A DNA stretch of 64,000 nucleotides from Streptomyces diacarni (lineage in GTDB: Bacteria > Actinomycetota > Actinomycetes > Streptomycetales > Streptomycetaceae): the NCBI RefSeq assembly GCF_003323715.1, contig NZ_QOIN01000047.1, positions 248,001-312,000 of the forward strand, read 5' to 3'. Under the pieces are notes generated by a model, which worked only from the letters and a program-made list of their open reading frames with translations, did not search any database and was not told where the DNA came from. Both the position numbers and the translations under genes were made by a program. Shown here in pieces: positions 8,599 to 17,296 of the stretch. The number at the start of each line of letters is the position of its first letter. The first letter of the stretch is position 1.

Positions 8599-8695
8599 CG
8601 GAGCCGCGCCCGGCCAGGGCGGCCCCGCCACGCGCGCCGCTCCCTGCCACGCACGTCGCGTCCCCGCACACCCCGGGGCGCCCGCACACATCGGT

Positions 8696-9211
8696 TCAGC
8701 TACGGCTGAAGACGTCGATGTAGCCGCCCCACTCGGGCCCGTCCCAGCTGATGTTCAGCTTCGACCCGTCCGGCTTGACCTCGACGGTGCCCTTCTCGCG
8801 GCCGTCGAGGGGCTTGGCGCAGTGCAGTGTGATGCGCGGCTTCCCGCTCTTCGGATCGTCGATCTCGCCGGGGCAGGTCTGCTTGCCGGTCGTCTCGACC
8901 TTCGCACCGTTGATCTTCACCGTACTGAGGGGGCTGTCCCGGTTGCCCACCCGCCAGGTGCCGTCCAGCCCTGCGGGCGCCTGCGCGCCGGCGGACTCCT
9001 GCCCGGAGTCTCCCCCGAACTCGCCGCCCGCGGACGTGCCGGCCTCCTCGTGACCCGACTCCCCCGGCCCCGACTCCCCCGGCCCCGACTCTCCCGACTC
9101 CGACGCACCGGTCTCCGCCTTGCCGGAGCCCTCGTCCCCGGAGGATCCCCCGCAGCCGGCCAGCAGTCCGGCGGCCAGCACCAGGGCGGCGGGGCCCCAC
9201 TTCCTCCGCAT
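8696..9211 (-). CDS. Small secreted lipoprotein, unknown function
   Basis: 171 residues from ATG 9211, GGAG seven bases upstream. The N-terminus MRRKWGPAALVLAAGLLAGCGGS is a type II signal peptide with lipobox LAGC (Cys about 20). Residues 22-75 are a Gly/Ser/Glu linker with repeated SGPGE units; the C-terminal ~95 residues form a compact beta-rich domain starting LDGTWRVGNRD with two cysteines (CPGEID, LHCAKPL) that may form a disulfide. It is convergent with the M23 peptidase. No family name can be given. Confidence 0.8.
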   Translation of the reverse strand: MRRKWGPAALVLAAGLLAGCGGSSGDEGSGKAETGASESGESGPGESGPGESGHEEAGTSAGGEFGGDSGQESAGAQAPAGLDGTWRVGNRDSPLSTVKINGAKVETTGKQTCPGEIDDPKSGKPRITLHCAKPLDGREKGTVEVKPDGSKLNISWDGPEWGGYIDVFSRS

Positions 9212-9292
9212 GACATGTCTCCATTCGCGCTGCCGGGATCGGGTGCGACCGCCGGGCCCTTCGGCGTACCCGTCCGGATCCAACCACCCCCA

Positions 9293-9316
9293 CTAATGCA
9301 TGACTTGACGCATTAG
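9293..9316. promoter_or_regulatory. Candidate TetR operator/promoter
   Basis: CTAATGC (9293-9299) and GCATTAG (9310-9316) form a 7-bp inverted repeat around a 10-base spacer. A -35-like TTGACG (9305-9310) overlaps the right arm, reading toward the TetR gene, with TAGCAT (9330-9335) downstream. It lies between the lipoprotein and the TetR gene, the typical place for autoregulation. Confidence 0.5.
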
Positions 9317-9454
9317 CCGCGAGGGAGACTAGCATGCGGCCCGGTACGGAAGGACGGGCGCGGGAGGGCAGCGGCGGGGGCGCGGGCGGACAGTGACAAG
9401 GGCACGGGGAACAGCTTCAGCATCCGGCGGTGCCGGGCGAGGGCGGGGGACGGC

Positions 9455-10057
9455 GTGACACAGCAGCAGGCTCACGGATCGGTACGGCCGGGCGGCAGGA
9501 CGGCACGCACCCGGGCCGCGGTACTGGAGGCGGCGCGGGAGCGGTTAGGGGCCGGGCAGTACGCGGAACTGACCGTCGAAGGGCTGGCTGCCCGGGCCGG
9601 GGTGCACCCCTCGACGATCCGGCGGCGCTGGGGCTCGGTGCACGGGGTGGTGCTCGACCTGTTCGACCACGTCGCCGGAGAGGTCCGCATTCCCGACACC
9701 GGCAGCCTGCACGAGGACCTCCGCCTCCTGGCCGAGGGCATCGTGACCCTGTACACGTCCGCGCAGCACCGCAACACCCTGTTCCGTATGGTCGCGGCGG
9801 CCACCGCGCATCCCGAGGGCGCGCGGACGGTGCGGGACTTCTTCGCCGCGCGCACCCGCCAGGTGTCCGGCATGGTCCGGCACGCCGCCGCCCGCGGGGA
9901 GATCCCTGCGGGCACCGACGTCCTCGCCGTCGTCGAGGCGGTCAGCGCACCGATCTACTACCGGCTGCTGGTCAGCCGCCAGCCGCTGGAACCCGGGGTG
10001 GCGCGGCGGACGGCCGCCGCGGCCTACCACGCGGCACGCGCGGGCGCCTTCACCTGA
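9455..10057 (+). CDS. TetR/AcrR family transcriptional regulator
   Basis: 200 residues, GTG at 9455 five bases after GGGGGA. The N-terminal helix-turn-helix spans about residues 35-58 (LTVEGLAARAGVHPSTIRRRWGS), followed by an all-helical ligand/dimer domain ending in the TetR_C_11-like pattern YYRLLVSRQPL. The divergent neighbour is the lipoprotein gene; the inverted repeat at 9293-9316 is a likely operator. The ligand cannot be predicted. Confidence 0.9.
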   Translation: MTQQQAHGSVRPGGRTARTRAAVLEAARERLGAGQYAELTVEGLAARAGVHPSTIRRRWGSVHGVVLDLFDHVAGEVRIPDTGSLHEDLRLLAEGIVTLYTSAQHRNTLFRMVAAATAHPEGARTVRDFFAARTRQVSGMVRHAAARGEIPAGTDVLAVVEAVSAPIYYRLLVSRQPLEPGVARRTAAAAYHAARAGAFT

Positions 10058-10105
10058 AGACGCCCGCAGCCAACACAGCCCCGCCGCCGAAGGCGCGCCC
10101 CGCGG

Positions 10106-12676
10106 CTACAGCTTCTCCACCGGTGCGTACCGCAGCAGCAGCCGCTTGGGCTTCTCGCCGCCGAAGTCGATGGTGGCCTCGGCGTTGTCGCCACTGCCCT
10201 TGACGGCCTGGACGGTGCCCAGGCCGAAGCTGTCGTGAGTGACACGGTCCCCGACCTGGAGGGAGACCACCGGCCGGTCCGTCGTCCGCCGCGTGGCGAA
10301 GCCGGAAGGGCCCCCGCGCCGGGACGAGGCGCCGGCGGACGAGGAGAGGGAGGCGGCGATGCCGGAGGGAACTCCGGCGGGCCCGCTGCCCGCACCCGTC
10401 CGCTTCCAGTCGAGGTACTCCGCCGGGATCTCCTCCAGGAAGCGGGAGGGCGGATTGTAGGAGGGCTGGCCCCAGACGCTGCGCATGACGGCACGGGTGA
10501 GATACAGCCGTTCCTGGGCGCGCGTGATGCCGACGTAGGCGAGCCTGCGCTCCTCTTCGAGCTCCTTGGCCTGGCCCAGGGCGCGCATGTGCGGGAACAC
10601 GCCGTCTTCCATGCCGGTCAGGAAGACGACGGGGAACTCCAGGCCCTTCGCGGTGTGCAGGGTCATGAGGGTGACGACGCCCTCCTCGTCGCCCTCCTCC
10701 GGGATCTGGTCGGAGTCGGCGACGAGGGCGACCTGTTCGAGGAAGTCTGCGAGGGTGCCGGCGGACTCCTCCTCGCTCCGCTCCTGTTCGAACTCCAGGG
10801 CGACGGCGGCGAGCTCCTGGAGGTTCTCGACGCGGGTCTCGTCCTGGGGGTCGGTGGAGGACTGGAGCTCCGCGAGGTATCCCGTCTGTTCCAGCACCGC
10901 CTCCAGCACCGTGGCGGGTCCGGCCCCGGACTCCACCACGGTGCGCAGCTCCTCCATGAGGACGTTGAAGCGCTTGACGGCGTTGGCCGAACGCGCCGCC
11001 ATCCCGTACGCCTCGTCGACGCGGACGAGCGCCTGCGGGAAGGTGATCTTCTCGCGGAGGGCCAGCGCCTCGATCATGGCCTCGGCGCGCTCACCGATGC
11101 CGCGCTTGGGGACGTTGAGGATGCGGCGCAGCGGCACCGCGTCCTCCGGGTTGGCCAGCACCCGCAGATACGCCAGGATGTCGCGGACCTCGCGGCGCTC
11201 GTAGAAGCGCACGCCGCCGACGACCTTGTAGGGCAGGCCGACGCGGATGAAGATCTCTTCGAAGACCCGGGACTGGGCGTTGGTGCGGTAGAAGACGGCG
11301 ATGTCACCGGCGCGGACCTTCTCCTGGGCCGGCTGCCCCTCCGCCGCCTCCCCGTCCGCGAGGCGGTCGATCTCCTCGGCGACGAACTGGGCCTCGTCGT
11401 GCTCGGTGTCGGCGACGTACCCGGTGATGCGGGGGCCCGTACCCGCCCTGGTCCACAGGTTCTTGGGGCGGCGGTCGGCGTTGCGCTCGATGACGGCGTT
11501 CGCGGCGGACAGGATCGTCTGCGTGGAGCGGTAGTTCTGCTCCAGCAGGATCGTCGTCGCGTCCGGGTAGTCCTCCTCGAACTGGAGGATGTTGCGGATG
11601 GTGGCGCCGCGGAAGGCGTAGATCGACTGGTCGGCGTCGCCGACGACGCACAGCTCGGCCTGCTCCTCCGCCGGGCCGACGAGCTCGCGCACCAGCTGGT
11701 ACTGCGCGTGGTTGGTGTCCTGGTACTCGTCGACGAGGACGTGGCGGAAGCGGCGGCGGTAGTAGTCGGCGACGTCGGGGAACGCCTGGAGCAGGTGGAC
11801 CGTCGTCATGATCAGGTCGTCGAAGTCCAGCGCGTTGGCCTCGCGCAGCCGCGCCTGATACATCGTGTAGGCCTCGGCGAGAGTCTTCTCGAACCCTCCC
11901 CCAGACTCCTCCCCCAGCCTTCGGCCGGGCGGTGCCCCCTGGGAGGTGCCCCCAGCCTGCCCAGCGAAGTCCTCCTCGTCGATCAGCTCGTTCTTGAGGT
12001 TGGAGACCTTCGCGCTGAACGCCTTGGGCGGGAACCGCTTCGGATCCAGGTCCAGATCGCGGCAGACCAGGGCCATCAGGCGCTTGGAATCCGCCGCGTC
12101 GTAGATCGAGAACGACGAGGTGAAGCCCAGTTTCTTGCTCTCCCGGCGCAGGATGCGCACGCACGCGCTGTGGAAGGTGGACACCCACATCGACTGCCCG
12201 CGGGGCCCCACCAGATCGGCGACGCGCTCCTTCATCTCGCCCGCGGCCTTGTTGGTGAAGGTGATGGCGAGGATCTGGCCCGGGTGCACGTTCCGGGCGC
12301 CCAGCAGGTAGGCGATGCGGTGGGTGAGCACCCGCGTCTTGCCCGAGCCGGCGCCCGCGACGATGAGCAGCGGGGAGCCGGCGTGCAGCACGGCCTCGCG
12401 CTGCTGCTCGTTCATCCCCTCCAGGAGCGCGGCGGGCTCGACGACGGAGCGGGGCGCGCCGTCACGGTGGTAGGCGTCACGCCCCGCGGCGGCGCCCGCA
12501 CCCGCGCGCGGGCCGGCGAAGGTGCCCTGGAAGAGATCCTCGGGGATCTCCTCCTCCGGGCCTTGGTGCCCGTGCCGGCCGGGGGCCTCGGGGTCCTCGG
12601 GCGGTGGCGGCGCGTCCGCCTCGGGGCTCGTGCCGTCGAGGTCCGCCAGGAAACTGTCGTCGAAGAGGCTGCTCAT
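10106..12676 (-). CDS. pcrA: ATP-dependent DNA helicase PcrA/UvrD
   Basis: 856 residues from ATG 12676. Superfamily 1A 3'-5' helicase with motif Ia/I AGAGSGKTRVLT (108-118), II LVDEYQDTN (314-322), III VVGDADQSIYAFRG (344-357), IV LEQNYRS, V TLHTAKGLEFP and VI YVGITRAQERLYL. The C-terminal tail VGDRVTHDSFGLGTV is the Tudor-like RNA-polymerase-binding fold. PcrA/UvrD works in nucleotide excision repair, transcription-coupled repair and RecA removal. Residues about 241-260 are a Gly-rich insert encoded by a self-complementary DNA segment. A RecA-independent damage-type promoter precedes the gene (12686-12708). Confidence 0.97.
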   Translation of the reverse strand: MSSLFDDSFLADLDGTSPEADAPPPPEDPEAPGRHGHQGPEEEIPEDLFQGTFAGPRAGAGAAAGRDAYHRDGAPRSVVEPAALLEGMNEQQREAVLHAGSPLLIVAGAGSGKTRVLTHRIAYLLGARNVHPGQILAITFTNKAAGEMKERVADLVGPRGQSMWVSTFHSACVRILRRESKKLGFTSSFSIYDAADSKRLMALVCRDLDLDPKRFPPKAFSAKVSNLKNELIDEEDFAGQAGGTSQGAPPGRRLGEESGGGFEKTLAEAYTMYQARLREANALDFDDLIMTTVHLLQAFPDVADYYRRRFRHVLVDEYQDTNHAQYQLVRELVGPAEEQAELCVVGDADQSIYAFRGATIRNILQFEEDYPDATTILLEQNYRSTQTILSAANAVIERNADRRPKNLWTRAGTGPRITGYVADTEHDEAQFVAEEIDRLADGEAAEGQPAQEKVRAGDIAVFYRTNAQSRVFEEIFIRVGLPYKVVGGVRFYERREVRDILAYLRVLANPEDAVPLRRILNVPKRGIGERAEAMIEALALREKITFPQALVRVDEAYGMAARSANAVKRFNVLMEELRTVVESGAGPATVLEAVLEQTGYLAELQSSTDPQDETRVENLQELAAVALEFEQERSEEESAGTLADFLEQVALVADSDQIPEEGDEEGVVTLMTLHTAKGLEFPVVFLTGMEDGVFPHMRALGQAKELEEERRLAYVGITRAQERLYLTRAVMRSVWGQPSYNPPSRFLEEIPAEYLDWKRTGAGSGPAGVPSGIAASLSSSAGASSRRGGPSGFATRRTTDRPVVSLQVGDRVTHDSFGLGTVQAVKGSGDNAEATIDFGGEKPKRLLLRYAPVEKL
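11897..11956 (-). repeat. GC-rich palindromic in-frame insert in pcrA
   Basis: About 60 bases containing GGTGCCCCCTGGG / GGTGCCCCCAG direct repeats and a TCGGCCGGG core, encoding residues about 241-260 (GGTSQGAPPGRRLGEES). The flanking protein (DEEDFAGQ...GFEKTLAEAYTMYQ) is conserved helicase sequence, so this looks like insertion of a small repetitive element that kept the frame. Confidence 0.6.
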
Positions 12677-12685
12677 CGTCGTCCG

Positions 12686-12708
12686 AGTCTAGGCCGACAC
12701 ACCGACAC
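12686..12708 (-). promoter_or_regulatory. Damage-type (PafBC-like) promoter of pcrA
   Basis: Reading leftward: GTGTCGGTG (12708-12700), exactly 8 bases, TAGACT (12691-12686). This matches TTGTCRGTG-N8-TANNNT at every position except the first T. The start of transcription would fall 1-4 bases before the pcrA ATG. Confidence 0.65.
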
Positions 12709-12813
12709 ACCTCACGCCCTGTGGAAAACCGGCCGCCGAGCGACTCCGGACACACCCCGCGTCCATGGGCGCCACGGACGGGACGCCCCCGCAGAGCCGC
12801 CCCCGCACAAGGG

Positions 12814-13167
12814 TCACACCCACAGAACGGCGATGAAGATGTTGACGATCGTCAGCAGGCCGACCGCGCCGAACAGCGGGGTGCTCACGCGCTCGTCGTC
12901 GCGCTTGACGTAGGTGATGCCGAGGATCACCACGAGCAGGGCGAGCTTGACGCCCATCTTGAGGTTGTTCACCGGGCTGTCGTCGGCCTGGTGCAGGCCG
13001 ATCATGGCGACGCCGGTGACCAGCATGGTCAGCGCGCCGTGGAGCATGCCGGGGGCTATGCGGGCCTCACCCTTGCCCATCGCCTTCATCTGCGTGAAGA
13101 AACCGCCCAGGAGCGCGGCGATACCGATGACGTGCAGGCCGACGAAGACATTGATGAGTACGTCCAT
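12814..13167 (-). CDS. Small four-helix membrane protein
   Basis: 117 residues with four predicted membrane helices (about 4-26, 38-60, 68-88, 96-116) and very short loops. There is a conserved-looking GLHVIGIAALLGGFF in helix 1 and LHQADDSPVNNLKMG in the second loop. It resembles small uncharacterised integral membrane proteins common in streptomycetes. No SD is present; TACGCT sits at -13 to -8, pointing to leaderless translation. It is downstream of its own promoter and ends 137 bases before pcrA starts, so it may read into pcrA. Confidence 0.75.
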   Translation of the reverse strand: MDVLINVFVGLHVIGIAALLGGFFTQMKAMGKGEARIAPGMLHGALTMLVTGVAMIGLHQADDSPVNNLKMGVKLALLVVILGITYVKRDDERVSTPLFGAVGLLTIVNIFIAVLWV

Positions 13168-13174
13168 GCCGGTG

Positions 13175-13180
13175 AGCGTA
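13175..13180 (-). promoter_or_regulatory. -10 box TACGCT, leaderless
   Basis: TACGCT at -13 to -8 relative to the ATG at 13167 on the minus strand, with no Shine-Dalgarno in between. Confidence 0.5.
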
Positions 13181-13381
13181 TCCGGGCGTTTCCGGCGCTC
13201 TTAGCACACCCCCGCCTTCGCCGTCGAGGCCGACACGGCAACGGTCGGCTCCGCGCATATGCGCCCGGCACCGTGCGGACGGCGGCCCTTACCGGACAGA
13301 GAAGGGCAGCTTACACCGATAAAGATCATTTGCGGTCATTCCCGTGCCCGGCGGCGGGGTCCGCGCATAGCGTCCTCGTCA

Positions 13382-13414
13382 GGTGGCCGCGCCCCGCCGG
13401 TCGGCGCGGCCACC
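13382..13414 (+). promoter_or_regulatory. Strong leader hairpin before NlpC/P60 gene
   Basis: GGTGGCCGCGCC (13382-13393) and GGCGCGGCCACC (13403-13414) make a perfect 12-bp stem with a 9-base loop, about 70 bases upstream of the NlpC/P60 start. A direct repeat CAGTGACAC (13442-13450, 13453-13461) follows it. There is no U-tract; it may be an attenuator or an mRNA stabiliser. The preceding 13181-13380 has no gene. Confidence 0.55.
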
Positions 13415-13484
13415 CCCCGGCAGCCGGGCCAGATGTGACCTCAGTGACACACCAGTGACACCCGATGAGGAAGTGACGGCCCCC

Positions 13485-14753
13485 ATGGCCTCGCACCGCA
13501 AACCCCCTCCCCGCCCCCGACCGCTCACGGCCGCCCGCGCGGCCCTCACCCTCGCCCTCACGGGCATCACGGGCGCCACCGCCCTGGGCGGCACCGCCCA
13601 CGCCGACAAGGCTCCAGCGGACCGCGCACCCGCCGGCGAAGCTCCCGCCGGCGAAGCCCTCACGGACGGCGAAGCCCCCACGGACAAGGCCGGCGTCAAG
13701 GCGAAGGTCGACCGGCTGCACCGGGAGGCCGAGAGCGCCACCGAGGCGTACAACGGCGCCCGCAGTCAGGCGGAGGCCGCACGCGACGAACTGGAGTCGC
13801 TGCGCGACGAGGCCGCCCGCACACAGGCCGGGCTCAACACCGCCCGCGCCGCACTCGGCGGATACGCCGCCCAGCAGTACCGCGAGGGCAGCGGCGTCGC
13901 CCCCACCCTCCGGCTCGCTCTCTCCGCCAGCCCGTCCGACTACCTGGAGCACGCCGCGCTGGCCGAACGGGTCGCGGATCGCAGGTCGACGGCCCTGCGC
14001 CGCACCGCGGCACGCACCCGGCAGCTCGCGCAGCTGCGCAAGGAGGCGGCAGGCGCGTCGGCCGAGCTGGACCGCTCGGCCGACGCGGCACGCGGCCACA
14101 AGTCCGCCGTCCAACGCAAGCTGCACGCGGCGCAGCGGCTCCTCGACACCCTCACGGCGCAACAGCGCGCCGATGTCCTCGGTGCACCCGCGAGCCCGTC
14201 CTCCACCGACCCGTCCCCCACGGACGGCGGCCGGAAGGGAGGCCCGAACGGAAGCCCGTCCACGACAGGGCCCGGGCGGGACGACCGTGCGGACGGGGGC
14301 GGGGACGGGACGGGGAACGGTGCCGGGGCCGCCGGACAGAGCGACGCCTCCCCGGCGCACCACCCCGCCGGTGCGGCGACGGCCGGGCGCTCCGCCCGCG
14401 CGGTCGCCTTCGCCCACCGCGCCCTCGGCAAACCGTACGTGTGGGGCGGTACGGGCCCTTCGGGATACGACTGTTCCGGGCTGACCCAGGCGGCGTGGAA
14501 GGCGGCGGGCGTCGCGCTGCCGCGTACGACCTACAGCCAGATCCACGCGGGCACCCGCGTGTCCCGCTCCCGGCTCGCGCCAGGCGATCTGGTCTTCTTC
14601 TACGACAACGTCAGCCACGTCGGCCTCTACATCGGCGGCGGCCGCATGATCCACGCGCCTCGCCCCGGTACGTCGGTGCGCGTGGCCCCGATCGATCAGA
14701 TGCCCTTCGCCGGAGCGGTCCGGCCCGGCGGTGCGACGTCAACCGGAGGATGA
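13485..14753 (+). CDS. Secreted NlpC/P60 peptidoglycan hydrolase
   Basis: 422 residues from ATG 13485 (GAGGAAG 11 bases upstream; GTG 13473 also possible). A Sec signal peptide (about 1-36, ending TAHA) is followed by a Pro/Glu linker, a coiled-coil segment (about 65-225, LHREAESATEAYNGARSQAE onward), a Ser/Gly/Pro linker, and the C-terminal NlpC/P60 domain. Its catalytic triad is visible: Cys in YDCSGL, His in SHVGLYIG, and the third residue His in MIHAP. The coiled-coil plus NlpC/P60 layout matches RipA-type endopeptidases that cut the peptide stem and act in cell separation or hyphal growth. A strong hairpin terminator follows. Confidence 0.93.
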   Translation: MASHRKPPPRPRPLTAARAALTLALTGITGATALGGTAHADKAPADRAPAGEAPAGEALTDGEAPTDKAGVKAKVDRLHREAESATEAYNGARSQAEAARDELESLRDEAARTQAGLNTARAALGGYAAQQYREGSGVAPTLRLALSASPSDYLEHAALAERVADRRSTALRRTAARTRQLAQLRKEAAGASAELDRSADAARGHKSAVQRKLHAAQRLLDTLTAQQRADVLGAPASPSSTDPSPTDGGRKGGPNGSPSTTGPGRDDRADGGGDGTGNGAGAAGQSDASPAHHPAGAATAGRSARAVAFAHRALGKPYVWGGTGPSGYDCSGLTQAAWKAAGVALPRTTYSQIHAGTRVSRSRLAPGDLVFFYDNVSHVGLYIGGGRMIHAPRPGTSVRVAPIDQMPFAGAVRPGGATSTGG

Positions 14754-14819
14754 CCGCCGCTCACCCACACGAGCACCGCTTGGCGCGCCTATCAACCTCT
14801 CTCCAGCAGGATCACCCGG

Positions 14820-14850
14820 GCCGTGGACGGCCTCCGAGGCCGTCCACGGC
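14820..14850 (+). terminator. Hairpin terminator after NlpC/P60 gene
   Basis: GCCGTGGACGGCC (14820-14832) pairs perfectly with GGCCGTCCACGGC (14838-14850), loop TCCGA. It lies 67 bases after the stop codon. Confidence 0.75.
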
Positions 14851-14906
14851 TGAGGTGAGGCACAATCCCCTTGCATCACATGGAAGTTGAGAGGCGGGGT
14901 TGCACA

Positions 14907-17168
14907 GTGGCCGTGGACACGGCTCGGGACGGCTCGAAGGGCCCGGACGACGACGAGGACGGCCCCGACGGCGCCGCCCAGCGCACCGACGACGACGCCC
15001 GGCGCACACCCGCCGACTCCAGAACGAGCCCGACCGCCGCAGACACCCGCGGCGCGGGGAGCGCCGCGGCGGCGCCGCGGCGCCCGGAGGCGGACCGGGG
15101 CGCCGGCCCGCAGTCCGGCAGCGCGGCGCAGGGGCCCCGCAGCGCCCCGGATGCCGCAGCTCCCGCGGGCGCCACACGCCAGGCGGGCGCCTCACGTGAG
15201 GTGAACGACGGTGGCGTCCCCCGCACTCGCGAGGGGGACGCCGGTGCCGGCGGGAGGCCGGAAGGGGCGCGGGTTCCCGGGGCCGGGGCCGGCGAGAACC
15301 CCGCGCGAGCGTCCGGGCGTTCGGCGACGCCCGACCCCGCGACTCCCCGCACGCGCCCGTCGGCACCCGGCACGCGCCCGTCGGCACCCGGCGCCCACTC
15401 GGAGGCACCCGGCGCCCGCTCGGCGCGTCCCGAAGCCCGCCCGGCGGCTTCCGGCACGCGCAGCACGCCTCCCGACGCGCACCCGGCGGCATCGGGCACG
15501 CGCAAGACGCCCTCCGCCGGACACCCGGCGTCTACCGGCGCGAGTCCCACCGACACGCGCCCCCCGAAAACACGCTCCCCGGAGGCACGCACCGACGCAC
15601 GCCCCGCAGCGGCGCACCCCACTGACCGCGCCCCGCGTCAGGAGCCGACCGCGCGGCCGCAGGGGAAGGTTCCGGGCGCAGGTGCAGGCGCAGACACGGG
15701 CACAAGTACGACCGGCACGGGCACGGGCACGGGCACGGGCACGGGCACGAACGCAACGGGCACGGGTGCCGGTACAGGCTCAGGTGGCGGTCGGCGGCGG
15801 CCCCCTCGGGTGGAACTGCCGCTGGGCGGCTCCGGCACGCCGCACCGGGCGCGGCCCGAGGCCGCGCCGTCCGAGGCAGGGGCACGGCCGGAGGCGCGTC
15901 GTACGTCCCGTTCCGCCGGTATCTCCGCTGCCTCCCCTTCGCCCTGCCAGTGCGAGAACTGTCCGAACAGTGCTCGCCATGAGCACCGCAGGGCGGTGGA
16001 GGCGTTCGTGCGGCGGCGGGACGAGTTCGCCGACGGCGAGGGCGTGCCGGTCGGTCTCGCGCACTCGGCGGGGGCTTCACGGCAGTGGGTCTCCGACGAG
16101 TTGACCCGGGCGGCACGTGAGGTGGCCGACCGGAGGCGCGCGGAGGGTGAGGCGTGGGTGGCGAGGCTGTGGCGGCGCACCGTCCTCGCCGTGTGGGCGG
16201 CGGTCGGTGTGCTCCTGCTGGTGCAGTTGCTGACCGCTCTGGCCGGCGGCTGGTCGGTCGGCAGGTCGGCCGGTCTGGTGGCGGCGCTGGTCTCGGCCGT
16301 CCTGCTGTCGGCGGCCGCGTGGCTGCACCGGGCACGCGGCGGGGTGCTGGCGCCTGTCATCGGTGAGGACAACCGGCTGTCCACCTCGCGTACGGTGGCC
16401 GCCGCCTGGGTGCTGCTGTCCGTCTTCGCCGTGCTGGTCATGGCCGTCGAACTGGCGGCGGCCCCGGACGCGGGGGCGCGCGGTGACCTGCTGGCGGGGC
16501 TCGGTCTGGCGAGGGGGGCCGGAATGGTCACGGTCGTGGCCCTGACCTGCGCGGTCGCCGTCGTGGTGCGCCGGACGGTGACCGTACGGGTGCAGGGCAG
16601 GCGGTTGCAGAAGGTGCGGGCCGACCGTCCGCGCGCCGCTGACCTGCTCACGGACGACGCGGGCCGTGGCGCGTTCTCCGATGTGCAGTACGTGCTGATC
16701 AGCGCGGCCGCCGTGGTCTTCGCCGCCGTCCGGTTGGCCGGGCAGCCGGACCGGTTGCCCGATCTGCCGTGGGGGCTGGCGCTCTTGGTCGTCGTCTCGA
16801 CCGTGACGTATCTGGCGGGCAAGTACGCCGAGAGCAGCCGTCCCGTGGTGCTGTCGGTGGTCCGTGCGCGCGAGGTGGGCGATCTGCACGCGCCGATCAG
16901 GACGGGTGACGACATCGAGATCCGCGGCACGGGTTTCGTCCCGGTGGGGGCCACAGAGCCCGACCGGCTCTCCCGCATGGTGGTGCGCATCGGCACCGTC
17001 CATGTGCACGCCCCGCTCATCCCCGTGCGTGGGGGCTTCGCCAGCCCCGCCGACTCGGCGCTGACGGTGCCCGTTCCCGTGGAGGTCGAACCGGGGCGCG
17101 TGGAGGTCCAGGTGGTGACGGCGGCCGGGGCCGAGACGAACCGCTACCCGATCGACGTGGTGGAGTAA
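14907..17168 (+). CDS. Large membrane protein with disordered N-terminus, unknown function
   Basis: 753 residues from GTG 14907, GAGGCGGGG seven bases upstream. The first ~330 residues are low-complexity Ala/Pro/Thr/Gly with repeats such as TRPSAPG and (TG)n. A Cys pair motif CQCENC follows, then a helical stretch (RHEHRRAVEAFVRRRDEF) and about five membrane helices between residues ~425 and 640. The C-terminal ~100 residues (DDIEIRGTGFVPVGATEPDR... VEVQVVTAAGAE) look like an IPT/TIG-type immunoglobulin-like fold. The CxCxxC motif just before the membrane domain could bind metal. I do not recognise a characterised homologue. Confidence 0.75.
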   Translation: MAVDTARDGSKGPDDDEDGPDGAAQRTDDDARRTPADSRTSPTAADTRGAGSAAAAPRRPEADRGAGPQSGSAAQGPRSAPDAAAPAGATRQAGASREVNDGGVPRTREGDAGAGGRPEGARVPGAGAGENPARASGRSATPDPATPRTRPSAPGTRPSAPGAHSEAPGARSARPEARPAASGTRSTPPDAHPAASGTRKTPSAGHPASTGASPTDTRPPKTRSPEARTDARPAAAHPTDRAPRQEPTARPQGKVPGAGAGADTGTSTTGTGTGTGTGTGTNATGTGAGTGSGGGRRRPPRVELPLGGSGTPHRARPEAAPSEAGARPEARRTSRSAGISAASPSPCQCENCPNSARHEHRRAVEAFVRRRDEFADGEGVPVGLAHSAGASRQWVSDELTRAAREVADRRRAEGEAWVARLWRRTVLAVWAAVGVLLLVQLLTALAGGWSVGRSAGLVAALVSAVLLSAAAWLHRARGGVLAPVIGEDNRLSTSRTVAAAWVLLSVFAVLVMAVELAAAPDAGARGDLLAGLGLARGAGMVTVVALTCAVAVVVRRTVTVRVQGRRLQKVRADRPRAADLLTDDAGRGAFSDVQYVLISAAAVVFAAVRLAGQPDRLPDLPWGLALLVVVSTVTYLAGKYAESSRPVVLSVVRAREVGDLHAPIRTGDDIEIRGTGFVPVGATEPDRLSRMVVRIGTVHVHAPLIPVRGGFASPADSALTVPVPVEVEPGRVEVQVVTAAGAETNRYPIDVVE
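15714..15749. repeat. 6-bp repeat GGCACG x6 in coding sequence
   Basis: Six perfect copies of GGCACG at 15714-15749, encoding Gly-Thr repeats in the disordered N-terminus of the membrane protein; likely prone to length change. Confidence 0.9.
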
Positions 17169-17296
17169 CACCCCTCGCCCCGGCGCCGTACGCCGCACGC
17201 AGCACCCCTGTGCTCGCGCACTTGCCAGGTGGCCAGGGCGTGTGGGAAGAATCGCGGCCACACCGAACGCGTTTGCGGAAGGGCGGGAGCCGTGGG

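Noticed and set aside
10235..12913. 892-codon open frame antisense to pcrA, and similar very long antisense frames such as 41897-45190 (+) and 46060-47202 (-)
   Set aside because: They mirror real genes in high-GC DNA, consist of Arg/Gly/Leu-rich sequence, have no motif, and lack SD or promoter of their own.
13290..13484. c-di-AMP (ydaO) riboswitch before NlpC/P60 (also considered before the M23 gene)
   Set aside because: None of the conserved ydaO sequence blocks is present; only simple hairpins are seen.
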